Shown here in pieces: positions 33,700 to 43,719 of a DNA stretch of 64,000 nt. Positions within the stretch are counted from its first letter, which is position 1. Each line of letters starts with the position of its first letter. The position numbers were made by a program, and so were the translations under genes. A model generated the notes under the pieces. It ran no database searches. It was given only the letters and a program-made list of their open reading frames with translations, and was not told where the DNA came from. This stretch comes from Piromyces finnis (taxonomy: Eukaryota; Neocallimastigomycota; Neocallimastigomycetes; Neocallimastigales; Neocallimastigaceae), in assembly GCA_002104945.1 (NCBI GenBank), contig MCFH01000014.1, positions 1-64,000 on the forward strand, given 5' to 3'.

Positions 33700-36600
33700 G
33701 TGGAAGATCTAAATAAAATTTTTCAAAATTTAACTATTAAGGACGTAGAGATGTCAGAAAATCATAGCAACCTTAGGAAAATCAATAGTCCACCCCTATT
33801 TTATGGAAATAGGAAAGATCTTGAAGGTTTTCTAACTAGAGTCGAACTAACCTCTGAAGATGAACCAGACCGCTTCTCAGATGATAGCAAGAAGATTAGA
33901 TATATTATGTCTTTCTTTGAGGACAAAGCTTTGAAATGGGCTATTATATTAAGGAGAGAAAGAAATCCAATTCTTAACTCCTTAGATGATTTTATCCGTG
34001 AAATGAGATCACAATTTGGTGATCAAGATTGTGAGACTGTTGTAGCCAATGGAAAACTATGTACAATAAAACAAAAAAGTTACAAGAATGTTTATTCGTA
34101 CATAAATGAATTTAAAAGAATTAGCCAGTACTCAAACTTTAATGAGGCCGCTAAAATATATATGTTCATTCAAGGATTACATTACAAAATGAGGGAACAT
34201 CTTGCTGTTGTCGATTCTAATCCTGATGACCTCAATAAACTCTACAGTGAAGTTATAAATATTGAGAGTCTCACCAAAAGAATAAATATTAGTGAACATT
34301 ATTTTAAAAATAATGAAGGAAGAGGCAACAAGAAAGATCAAGATAATGATCCTATGGACGTTGATCTTATGAGAATTAAAAGTGGTAATAAATATACTCA
34401 TCACTATGCGGATCCAAAAAGGGATTACTATGTTAAGAACAATGATTCCCATGAAGAAGAAAAGAAGCCGGGACACCTACAATTCAACTGTCCTAACAAG
34501 AGAAAGCCAATGAATGTTAGAACCATTCAGGAAAAAGGCTCACATTCTAACGATACTGCCTCTTTGAATAGAATAATTAAGCTAGATAAATTTATGGACA
34601 TAGCTACAATCCATGAAATTGTGAAGAGAGAAAATTTATCAAGAAAGAAAAATAATATCCTTAACTTCTCAATTAAGTCAAATGAAGGAGATGAAGTCAG
34701 AGCTAGAGTACTAATTGATTCTGGATCTGATCTTAACTTTATTCACCCTGACTTTATTAAAAAACATAAAATCGGAACTAGAAAAGTTAAGGAATCAATA
34801 AGAGTTACGGGATTGGGATGTGATGTAGCCGTGGTTGAAAGTGAAACAGAAAAGTGTATTCTTCGCTATCGAAACCATCTCGAGGTTATCAAGCTCTATG
34901 CTCTTAGAATTCCAGATGTCGATATCATTCTTGGTATCCCTTGGATTGATAAGCATAGCCCTCAAAACTACCACGACGCGAGCAAAATTCGGTTTAATTC
35001 TGATTATTGTTCTCGCCATTGTAATAATGGAAAAAGAAAGCACAAATCAAAAAAGAAGAAATCTAATAAAAAGAACAACTCTATACAAGAAACCAAAATT
35101 ATGACAAATCCTCAAGTTCACAAAAGAAAATTATCGGAGGTAACTGAAGATGCTGATGAAGATTTTGAATATGTTCGTGGTCGTCGTTCTCGTATTTGTA
35201 CTATTATTGATAATAATAGTGATAATGATGATTTTTATCATTATAGGAATTTTAATAAAAACTTAAATTGTAATAACTGTAATAGTATTAGTGATAGTTT
35301 TAGTATTGGTAATAATTATAAAAAGAGTTTTAATAGTATTTGTAGTAATAATAATTGTAAGTGTAATAATTGTCTTAAGTGTATTAATTGTATTAATATG
35401 AAAAAGTTAAATGTAATTAATGAAAATAACTTAAATAAAGATAAAAAATTGGTCTCAGTGCCAAAACAATATTTAATTTATAAAGAAGTGTTTAATGAAA
35501 ATAATTGTAATATGTTACCACCTCATCGTGAATATGATTGTGAAATTAAATTAAAAGATAATTCTAATTTGTTTTATGGTCCCCTTTATCCATTAACTGA
35601 AGCAGAAAGAGATGAACTAAAAAATTACATTAAAGAAAATTTAGAAAAAGGTTTCATTAGGAAATCTACATCTCCTGCTGGGGCACCAGTTTTATTTGTT
35701 AAAAAGAAAGATGGCTCATTACGGCTATGTGTTGATTATAGGAAGCTTAACGACATGACTATTAGAAACTCATACCCTCTTCCTTTGATCAGTGACTTAT
35801 TAGATAGAGTGAAAGGAGCAAAGTATTTTACTAAGTTAGATTTAAGGTCAGCCTACAACTTAGTTAGAATCAAGGAAGGTGATGAATTTAAAACTGCCTT
35901 TAGAACTAGGTATGGGCACTTTGAATACCTTGTTATGCCGTTCGGGTTAAAGAATGCACCTGCTACCTTCCAGCATTTTATTAATGATGTTCTTAGTGAA
36001 TATTTGGATGATTTTGTTATTTCCTATATCGATGATATTTTAATTTTCTCAAATAGTTTAGAAGAACATCATGTACACGTGAAAAAAGTATTAAAGAAAT
36101 TATTAGATAATAATTTGTTTGTTAAATTAGAAAAGTGTGAATTCGACGTCCCTGAGACAACTTTTCTTGGATATGTGTTATCGAGGGAAGGCCTAAGAAT
36201 GGACAGTAATAAAGTGAAAGCTATTCTTGACTGGCCTGTTCCTACTTCTGTTAAAGAAGTCCAATCCTTTATTGGTTTATGCAATTATTACAGAATTTTT
36301 ATTAAAGATTTTGCTAGGATAGCTAATCCGCTGCATAAACTCACTAGAAAAAATGTTCCTTTTACTTGGAGCTCAGAACTTCAGAAAGCATTTGATACCC
36401 TCAAAGAATTATTTACTTCCGCACCTATTCTTATAAATCCTGATAGTAATAAACCATTTATTGTCGAGACTGACGCAAGTAACTTCGCGGTTGGCGCAAT
36501 TTTGTCACAAGAATTTGAGGGTCAGTTGCATCCGGTCGCTTTTATTTCTTCAAGTTTAACAAAGTCTCAAAGAAATTATCAAATCTATGATAAAGAATTG

Positions 36601-38457
36601 CTTGCTATCAAAGTAGCTCTGGAAGAATGGAGACACTATTTGGAAGGTGCTAGACATCAGTTTACCATCTATACTGATCATAAGAATTTGACGTTCCCTA
36701 GAAAGCCTGAAATGCTATCGCAACGACAAATAAGATGGTATGAGTTCCTATCTCGTTTTGACTTTAAGCTAATTTATAGAGCTGGTAAAAAGTCTGGAAA
36801 ACCTGATTTATTATCAAGACGTAGTGATCATTTATTTAATAATATTTCATGTAATAAAATTTCTTGTAACGTAATTGATAATATTAATAAAAATGATAAT
36901 ACTTTGATTAATTCCATTTTATGCTCTCAAAAAAAAGATGTGTTTTACAATAAAATTTTTTCTTACTTTAATAATAACAATAAGTCCTCGTCCCCACCAT
37001 GTAAAAACATTGATAAATATTTTATCGATGTTGATGGCTATTTGTTATTTAATAATTTAATTTATGTTCCACCTAATTTAAGAACTAGAATTTTAGAGTT
37101 GCATCATAACTCTATTTCCGCTGGCCATTTTGGTATTAATAAGACTACCGAATTAATTAGCAGAAATTTTTGGTGGCCAAAATATTATGATGATGTTAAA
37201 AAGTTTGTTAAGTCCTGTGTAACTTGTTGTAAAGCTAAAGTTCCAAGACATAGACCATATGGGTTGCTATCTCCTCTTCCTACTCCTGATAGAGCTTGGT
37301 CTGAATTATCTATGGACTTCATTGTTGAATTACCAAAGTCCAAAGATATGACTACCATTATGGTCATTGTTGATAGACTAACCAAAATGGCTCATTTTAT
37401 TCCCTTAAGGTGCCTTCCTACTGCATCTATTGCAGCTGATGTTTTTATCAACAATATCTTTCGGTTACATGGTTTCCCCGAATCAATTGTTTCTGACCGT
37501 GGTACTCAGTTTACTTCTGAATTTTGGAATCGTCTGTGTGATTTATTAAATATTAAACTTAAGTTTTCCACTGCTAACCACCCACAGACTGATGGTCAAA
37601 CGGAGAGAGTGAACGGGATATTGGAACAATATCTCCGTTGTTTTATTAATGAAAAACAAAATAATTGGGTTGATTTGCTTCCTTTTGCCGAATTTGCCTA
37701 TAACAACACATTACAGCAATCGATCAATCAATCCCCATTTTATGCAAACTATGGTTTTAATCCCAAATTTAATATCGATATTCCTTCAGCTAATAAACCA
37801 AATAGAGCTGAACAAAGAATTTTAGATATAAATAAAAATATCAAACTTCTAAAGGAAAATCTTGATCATGCAAAAGAAACTTATAAAAAATATGCTGATC
37901 AAAGAAGAATTGAATCACCAAAGTTTGAAGTTGGAATGAAAGTTTGGTTATTGAAAGGAATAAATCCTTCAGGAAAAAACATTAAAAGAAAACTGTCTGA
38001 TCAAATGCTAGGACCATTTAAAATTATTAAAAAAGTAAGTCCCCTAGCATTTGAATTGAAATTACCACACAATTTGCGTTGTCATCCTGTCTTTCATGTT
38101 TCGTTATTAGAACCGTATACTGAAAACAAATTTAAAGATAGGACAAATAATTATAATAGGAAAAATATCCAATTAAATATTGATACAAATGAAAAAATTC
38201 CAGAAAAAATTATTAAAGAAAGAACTTATAATAAAAAGAAATCATTTCTTGTTACTTATAAATATCTTGATTCAAGTGAAAATCGATGGATTCCCGAGGA
38301 TCAGATTTTAGATAGACAATTGATCCAAGAATTTTACAGAAGAAACAAAAAGCTAAGAAAAAATAAAGACAACGAATATATGGATAATTTAAACAACGAC
38401 GGTATGATTCGAACAAAGTATAGACCATTTGTTATAGAAATTCCTTCTAGAAAATGA
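33700..38457 (+). CDS. E1 Gag-Pol polyprotein
   Basis: 1585 codons, collinear with B1. Gag comes first, then a truncated zinc knuckle: PGHLQFNC is present but the CXXC half found in B1 is missing, leaving HEEEKK before it. Protease (LIDSGSDLN, about 338), an Asn/Cys-rich linker (about 510-585), RT (YIDD, about 777), RNase H (ETDASNF) and integrase follow. The integrase has HHCC at about 1134-1177, ISDRG replaced by VSDRGTQF, and GQTERVN. A GPF module and chromodomain-like tail (NRWIPED) end it. The frame opens at 33685; GTG is at 33700 and the first ATG at 33751. Upstream codons match B1, and the sequence TTTTCAAAG before TGGAAG looks like a splice acceptor, so a short upstream exon is possible. 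Confidence 0.93.
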   Translation: MEDLNKIFQNLTIKDVEMSENHSNLRKINSPPLFYGNRKDLEGFLTRVELTSEDEPDRFSDDSKKIRYIMSFFEDKALKWAIILRRERNPILNSLDDFIREMRSQFGDQDCETVVANGKLCTIKQKSYKNVYSYINEFKRISQYSNFNEAAKIYMFIQGLHYKMREHLAVVDSNPDDLNKLYSEVINIESLTKRINISEHYFKNNEGRGNKKDQDNDPMDVDLMRIKSGNKYTHHYADPKRDYYVKNNDSHEEEKKPGHLQFNCPNKRKPMNVRTIQEKGSHSNDTASLNRIIKLDKFMDIATIHEIVKRENLSRKKNNILNFSIKSNEGDEVRARVLIDSGSDLNFIHPDFIKKHKIGTRKVKESIRVTGLGCDVAVVESETEKCILRYRNHLEVIKLYALRIPDVDIILGIPWIDKHSPQNYHDASKIRFNSDYCSRHCNNGKRKHKSKKKKSNKKNNSIQETKIMTNPQVHKRKLSEVTEDADEDFEYVRGRRSRICTIIDNNSDNDDFYHYRNFNKNLNCNNCNSISDSFSIGNNYKKSFNSICSNNNCKCNNCLKCINCINMKKLNVINENNLNKDKKLVSVPKQYLIYKEVFNENNCNMLPPHREYDCEIKLKDNSNLFYGPLYPLTEAERDELKNYIKENLEKGFIRKSTSPAGAPVLFVKKKDGSLRLCVDYRKLNDMTIRNSYPLPLISDLLDRVKGAKYFTKLDLRSAYNLVRIKEGDEFKTAFRTRYGHFEYLVMPFGLKNAPATFQHFINDVLSEYLDDFVISYIDDILIFSNSLEEHHVHVKKVLKKLLDNNLFVKLEKCEFDVPETTFLGYVLSREGLRMDSNKVKAILDWPVPTSVKEVQSFIGLCNYYRIFIKDFARIANPLHKLTRKNVPFTWSSELQKAFDTLKELFTSAPILINPDSNKPFIVETDASNFAVGAILSQEFEGQLHPVAFISSSLTKSQRNYQIYDKELLAIKVALEEWRHYLEGARHQFTIYTDHKNLTFPRKPEMLSQRQIRWYEFLSRFDFKLIYRAGKKSGKPDLLSRRSDHLFNNISCNKISCNVIDNINKNDNTLINSILCSQKKDVFYNKIFSYFNNNNKSSSPPCKNIDKYFIDVDGYLLFNNLIYVPPNLRTRILELHHNSISAGHFGINKTTELISRNFWWPKYYDDVKKFVKSCVTCCKAKVPRHRPYGLLSPLPTPDRAWSELSMDFIVELPKSKDMTTIMVIVDRLTKMAHFIPLRCLPTASIAADVFINNIFRLHGFPESIVSDRGTQFTSEFWNRLCDLLNIKLKFSTANHPQTDGQTERVNGILEQYLRCFINEKQNNWVDLLPFAEFAYNNTLQQSINQSPFYANYGFNPKFNIDIPSANKPNRAEQRILDINKNIKLLKENLDHAKETYKKYADQRRIESPKFEVGMKVWLLKGINPSGKNIKRKLSDQMLGPFKIIKKVSPLAFELKLPHNLRCHPVFHVSLLEPYTENKFKDRTNNYNRKNIQLNIDTNEKIPEKIIKERTYNKKKSFLVTYKYLDSSENRWIPEDQILDRQLIQEFYRRNKKLRKNKDNEYMDNLNNDGMIRTKYRPFVIEIPSRK

Positions 38458-38488
38458 TCTCACAGGAGCTCGACTTAAAGGGCGAGAT

Positions 38489-39240
38489 TGTAAAGATATA
38501 ATATATATCTTTAGATTATTTAATAATTAACTATTAATTATTAAATAATAAATTAATATTTATTAAAATTAACTATGAAATTTTTAATATTCAATGGAAT
38601 AATTTAATAATAAATTATTTTATAATAATTCCGTCAAAATTAAATAAAGATAAATATTTAAATTTAAGGAACAAAAGAATCTTAATTAAATTTAAATATT
38701 TCAAATATTTTAAATATTCATAATAACTTTAAATACTTTTTATTTAATTTTAGAATAGTTTAATAATAATATACTTTCTTATTTAAATTTAGAATAGTTT
38801 AATAATTTTAACTGAGTTTTAAAAATAGATGTGTTTATATTTCAATAGGAAATATATTAAGAATAGTATTGATAATATTAAATTAATTTATAGATAATAC
38901 CTGAGCTTTATTCAATTTTGAGTTTACTCAAATTAAATTAAAAGTATAATGAATTAGTTTTAGTTTAGTTTTATTATTTTATTATTTAATTAGATTAGTT
39001 TTGTTTATTTTATATTAAATATATGTTTATTTAAATAGAATAATATATTAGAATATAATTATGAAAAAATATAAATACATGTAAATTTTATCAATTGAAT
39101 CGATGTAATTGTTATTTTATTTCTAACCATTAATAAAGAAGATAATTTTTAAAAAAAAAGAAACTCCTATTTTTATTTTATCGTGTGTTTAATTGTTTTA
39201 TTGTTAAATATATAATCTGTTTTAAGATTAATATTTTACA
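38489..39240 (+). mobile_element. 3' LTR of E1
   Basis: 752 bp copy of 32369-33120, preceded by ACTTAAAGGGCGAGAT and followed by TCTCC and the rest of D. Confidence 0.95.
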
Positions 39241-42200
39241 TCTCCCATCAATATTCAGCTTCCCAACAGTAAAAACATGACCATCAGACATGTTACTACC
39301 CCTTTGAAGCTCAAGTTAATGGATCATGTTGAGGATTACGAATTTTTTATTGGTAATCTTCAACTTCACGGCATCTGTGGAATTCTAGGAAGGGATTGGC
39401 TTGCAATTCATAATCCTTATATTAATTTTAAAACAAATAAAATATATTTCTTGGATTATTATTGCAAAGATCATTGTAAGTCTTGTAGAGGTAATAAATT
39501 TGTTTTTAAATCAAAAGATGTTACAGCTACAATGGTTTATAATGAAAACTGTATTAACGACTCTATTATCCCGGAGAATATCACAGAAGAAGAAATCCAA
39601 GACCACAACTACAACTGGTGCAACGCTATGATAGAGATGGGAACTATCATAGATGGGAAGGCTACCGAGGATGCAACCATCAGCAAAGCTCTAGCCAAAG
39701 AAGACATTATAAAGAAGTACTACTCTAATTTAATGAAGGTGTTCGAAAAGACAGAAGCCGACAAACTTCCACCTCATCGAGTTTATGACATTTCGATTGA
39801 CTTAATATCAAATAGTCAATTATACTTTGGTCCAATATATTCATTAACAGTTGTCGAGTTAGAAACCTTAAAAAAATATATTAATGAAAATCTTGAAAAG
39901 GGTTTCATTCGAAAGTCCAAGTCACCAGCCGGTGCTCCTGTCTTGTTCGTGAAAAAACATGACGGATCCCTTCGACTATGTGTAGACTACCGACGTTTGA
40001 ACGCAGTTACCATCAGGAACAGCTACCCCCTTCCAAAGATTAATGATTTGATTGAATCATTCAAAAGTGCTTCAATCTTTACTAGGCTCGATCTTAGATC
40101 AGCCTATAACTTGGTTCGTGTCAAGGAAGGCCACGAATATTTAACTGCTTTCCGAACTCCGCTTGGACATTATGAATATCTTGTAATGCCTTTCGGTCTT
40201 CGTAACGCACCTTCGGTCTTTCAAAGATTCATACAAGATGTGCTTACAGATGTTATCGGTTCTTATGCTCAAGTCTATTTAGATGATATAATTATTTATT
40301 CAAAAAATATAAACGAGCATATCAAGCATGTCAAGAAAATACTTCAACTCCTTATCGATAATGGCCTCTATGTGAAACTCGAAAAATGCGATTTTCACGT
40401 TAAGTCAACTACATTCTTAGGATTCAATGTCTCTCCAAATGGCCTTACAATGGATCCTAACAAGGTGAAATCAATCTTGGATTGGCCAACGCCAAAAAAC
40501 TTAAAAGAACTCCAGAGTTTTTTGGGTTTATGCAACTTTTACAGAAAGTTCATAAAAAACTTTGCCGAAATAATGGAACCTCTTCGTAGACTACTAAAAG
40601 GTAACTCTGTTTTCAATTGGGATACTCAAGCTGAACGGTCCTTCAATCTACTTAAACAGGCTTTTAAAAATGACGAATTACTTATCTTTCCAAATCCAGA
40701 CAAAGAATTCGTAGTTGAATCAGACGCAAGTGACTTTGCGTTAGGATGCGTTCTCTCACAAATTAGCGATAAAGATAATATGTTACATCCTGTAGCATTT
40801 TACTCAAGATCTTTGAACAAAGCTGAAGCTAACTACACTATCTATGATAAGGAGCTTCTTGCTGTTATTACTGCCTTTGATGTATGGAGACATCATTTAG
40901 AAGGCGCAAAGTTCCCAATTCAAGTTATCACCGATCACAAAAATCTACTCTATTGGAAAAAGCCTCAACGTCTTAATCAGAGACAAATCCGCTGGGGCAT
41001 GTTCTTGTCAAAATTTGATTATAGAATTTCTTTCAGACCCGGTGCTAGAAGTGGGAAGCCTGACTCGCTCTCAAGAAGGCCAGATTACAAACCAAATGAA
41101 TATAAATCTAATGAATATATCATTCCTGAAAAGAATATTTGCTGTGCCACAAGAGATAATATTAATAATCTTATTGAGTCACAGAGGTCTGATAAATATT
41201 GTAGAAACATCCTTTCCAAAATCAAATCAGGGACTGAAATAAAAAGTGCCTTGTTCAAAATCGTCGACGGTGTTCTCCATTTTCAAAACCGTATATTAGT
41301 GCCATCTGCGTTGAAAGGAAACATATTAAAATCCTTTCATGATACTCCTACAAATGGTCACCAGGGTATTGACAAAACGCTTGAAAAACTTAAACGTTAC
41401 TACTGGTGGCCTAATATGAAAAATGATGTTAGAAATTTTGTCCTTTCATGTAAAACTTGTGGAAAGAACAAAATAAGAAGACATAAACCATATGGTAAGA
41501 TTCAACCTCTCCCTGTTCCTAACAAGCCATGGGAAATAATAGGTGTAGACTTCATTGTCTACCTTCCAAGCTCTCAGGACTGCTCTTGTATTATGGTTGT
41601 ATCGGATCATTTTACTAAAATGGTTCATTTAATTCCCTGCTCCGACGTACCCTCTGCTGACCTAACAGCTAAACTTTTGTTATTCAATGTATTTCGCTAC
41701 CATGGATTTCCTAAGGTAATAGTTTCGGATCACGGTACCCAGTTTTCCTCCGAATATTGGACTTCGCTTTGTTCGGCCTTGCATGTAAAGCCTCGACTTG
41801 CTACAGCTCACCATCAACAGTCAAATGGACAAGTCGAGAGAGCCAACTCAGTGATTGAACAATATCTTCGCTGTTACTGTTCTTCGGCACAACATGAATG
41901 GTTTTCTTATCTTCCCTTATGTGAGTTAGCTTATAACAATTCTCTTCACAAGTCTATAGGAATGTCGCCATTTTTCGCCAATTATGGGTTCCATCCGGAA
42001 TGTAATATTGATTCTCCCCAGATTCTACTTAAGGATAACGCTTCATCTCTTACTAGAGATTGGTCGTCCCATTTTAATGCCTTAAAAAAACAACTAAATC
42101 AAGCTAAAGAAGACTTCAAGAAGTATGGAGATAATCACAAATCCACGGGTCCAGAGCTTAAGGTCAATGATATGGTTTGGCTCAAGCGCCATTATTTTAC

Positions 42201-42390
42201 TAATGAACCTGCTAAGAAACTAGCTTCTCAATATTTAGGACCATTCCGCATTTCTGAAAAGAGGGAACGTATGAATTACAGGCTTGAATTACCAGAAAAT
42301 CTTAACATTCATCCTGTATTTCATATTTCACAATTGGAACCTTATACGAGTAGAAATCCTGAACTAAAGGAACATTTATAAAGGGAGCAA

Positions 42391-43215
42391 TGTAAGAATT
42401 AATAATTATTTATTGAATAATTATTAATTCTTATTTAATTATTTTTTTAATTATTAAATTAATTAATTATTTAAATTATTAGCATACATTCATTTAAATT
42501 ACTATAAACAGTTATTTATATTAATATTAATTATTCATTTACTAAATGTAAAATTTATTTAATTATTATATTAATTAATTATTTATTTAATTTAGTAATT
42601 TATCTAAAATAATAGTAAACATTCATTTATTCTATTATTTAATAATTTTTGTATTACATTTTATAAGAAACATTATGTATTTTATTTTACGTTTGTATTT
42701 TATATTTATGTATCGTATCTTGAAATAACTTATAGAAACAACTAGAAGATATAAATAAATATTAGGACAATCGGATATTAAGGTTTTTCCGAATTTTATT
42801 CGGTTTTACTTAATATTACGATGATTGATATATTAGTTATCAATCGAATATCTTTTTAGGTTTTTCTTCTAGTCTTTTCCTAAAAAGATTATTTGTTAAG
42901 ATTAGAAATTTTTTATTAAACTTTAAATTATTAAAAAATTATAAATAAAAGAACTCTGGAATACCACTTAAAAATCCAGAGTTATTATTATAAGAACTAT
43001 TATAATAAATAACCTTTATTAAAATAATATTAATAAAATATTTTAAATTAATTAACATTAAAAGTTTTGTGTTGTTTATTATACTTCCTTATAATAAACT
43101 CTTATTAAGATAAGTATAAAATTTTATTTTAACTTCTCAGTTTAATAATACTAATTATTATTAAATTGAAGATAATAATTATTATTATATAATATATATA
43201 ATAATAATTATTACA
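42391..43215 (+). mobile_element. 3' LTR of D
   Basis: 825 bp copy of 30050-30871, preceded by the purine tract AAAGGGAGCAA and followed by TACAA. Confidence 0.95.
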
Positions 43216-43224
43216 TACAAATAC

Positions 43225-43719
43225 TGTAAAAGGTTTTTTATAATATTAGTTAATAAGTTGCTAATTAGTTAATTAAGTTAGTTATTACCTCTCTATACGA
43301 GTTAATAACTAAATAAAGTTTTATAAAAAATAATAAAAGAAAGAAAATAAATATTATAACACTAAAATAAATATAAACACTTATATAAATATTTTATGAA
43401 ATAACTTTTACTTAAATAATTATATTTTAATTATATCTTTTATTTATTTATTATAATTATCTACATTAATTATTATTATAGCTATTAATTTACTTTAATA
43501 CTAACGCTAAAGTATTTAACGTTAGTTTTGACTATACTATTTAACTATATGAGTTTATTTTCTTTACCACTTGATTGGGTAAAGCAAATAAACTTCCTAT
43601 TTAATTAATAACCATTAATATATGGTTATACATATATTTGGCCAATAAATGATGACCAGAATATATGGTTTCAATTGAAATATTTGTGGGCAAACTTATG
43701 GCCACAAATATTTCTTACA
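43225..43719 (-). mobile_element. 3' LTR of C
   Basis: 495 bp, TGTAAGAAATATTTG...AAACCTTTTACA on the minus strand. Differs at scattered positions from the solo copy at 29553-30048. Confidence 0.9.

Larger units (their letters stand above)
32369..39240 (+). mobile_element. Element E1, Ty3/gypsy retrotransposon inserted in D
   Basis: 6872 bp; LTRs 32369-33120 and 38489-39240, both 752 bp and identical as far as I can see. Duplication TCTCC at 32364-32368 and 39241-39245. Closest relative of B1 here: same polypurine tract, same leader motif, same primer site, similar polyprotein, but no 63-bp array. Very recent insertion. Confidence 0.95.
31419..42381 (+). pseudogene. D Gag-Pol polyprotein, interrupted by E1
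   Basis: Coding parts are 31419-32368 and 39246-42381 (TCTCC counted once), together 1361 codons in one frame with no stops. Order: Gag (about residues 40-220), a basic tail without any CCHC knuckle, and an aspartic protease (FLIDSGSAKSF, about 289). RT follows (MPFGLRNAPSVFQ, YLDD, about 661), then RNase H (ESDASDFALG). The integrase has an HHCC finger (HDTPTNGHQG...CKTCGKNK) and a DDE core (VDFIVYLP, VSDHGTQF, GQVERAN). A GPF module (LGPFRIS...HISQLEPYT) closes the protein, with no chromodomain after it. Only the E1 insertion inactivates it. The start is the first ATG. Confidence 0.9.
30050..43215 (+). mobile_element. Element D, Ty3/gypsy retrotransposon, split by E1
   Basis: LTRs 30050-30871 and 42391-43215 differ by a 3-bp microsatellite step. 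Duplication TACAA at 30045-30049 and 43216-43220 overlaps the terminal TACA of the C LTR. With E1 removed, gag-pol is a single 1361-residue ORF. Self-priming type primer site; no zinc knuckle and no chromodomain seen. Confidence 0.95.
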
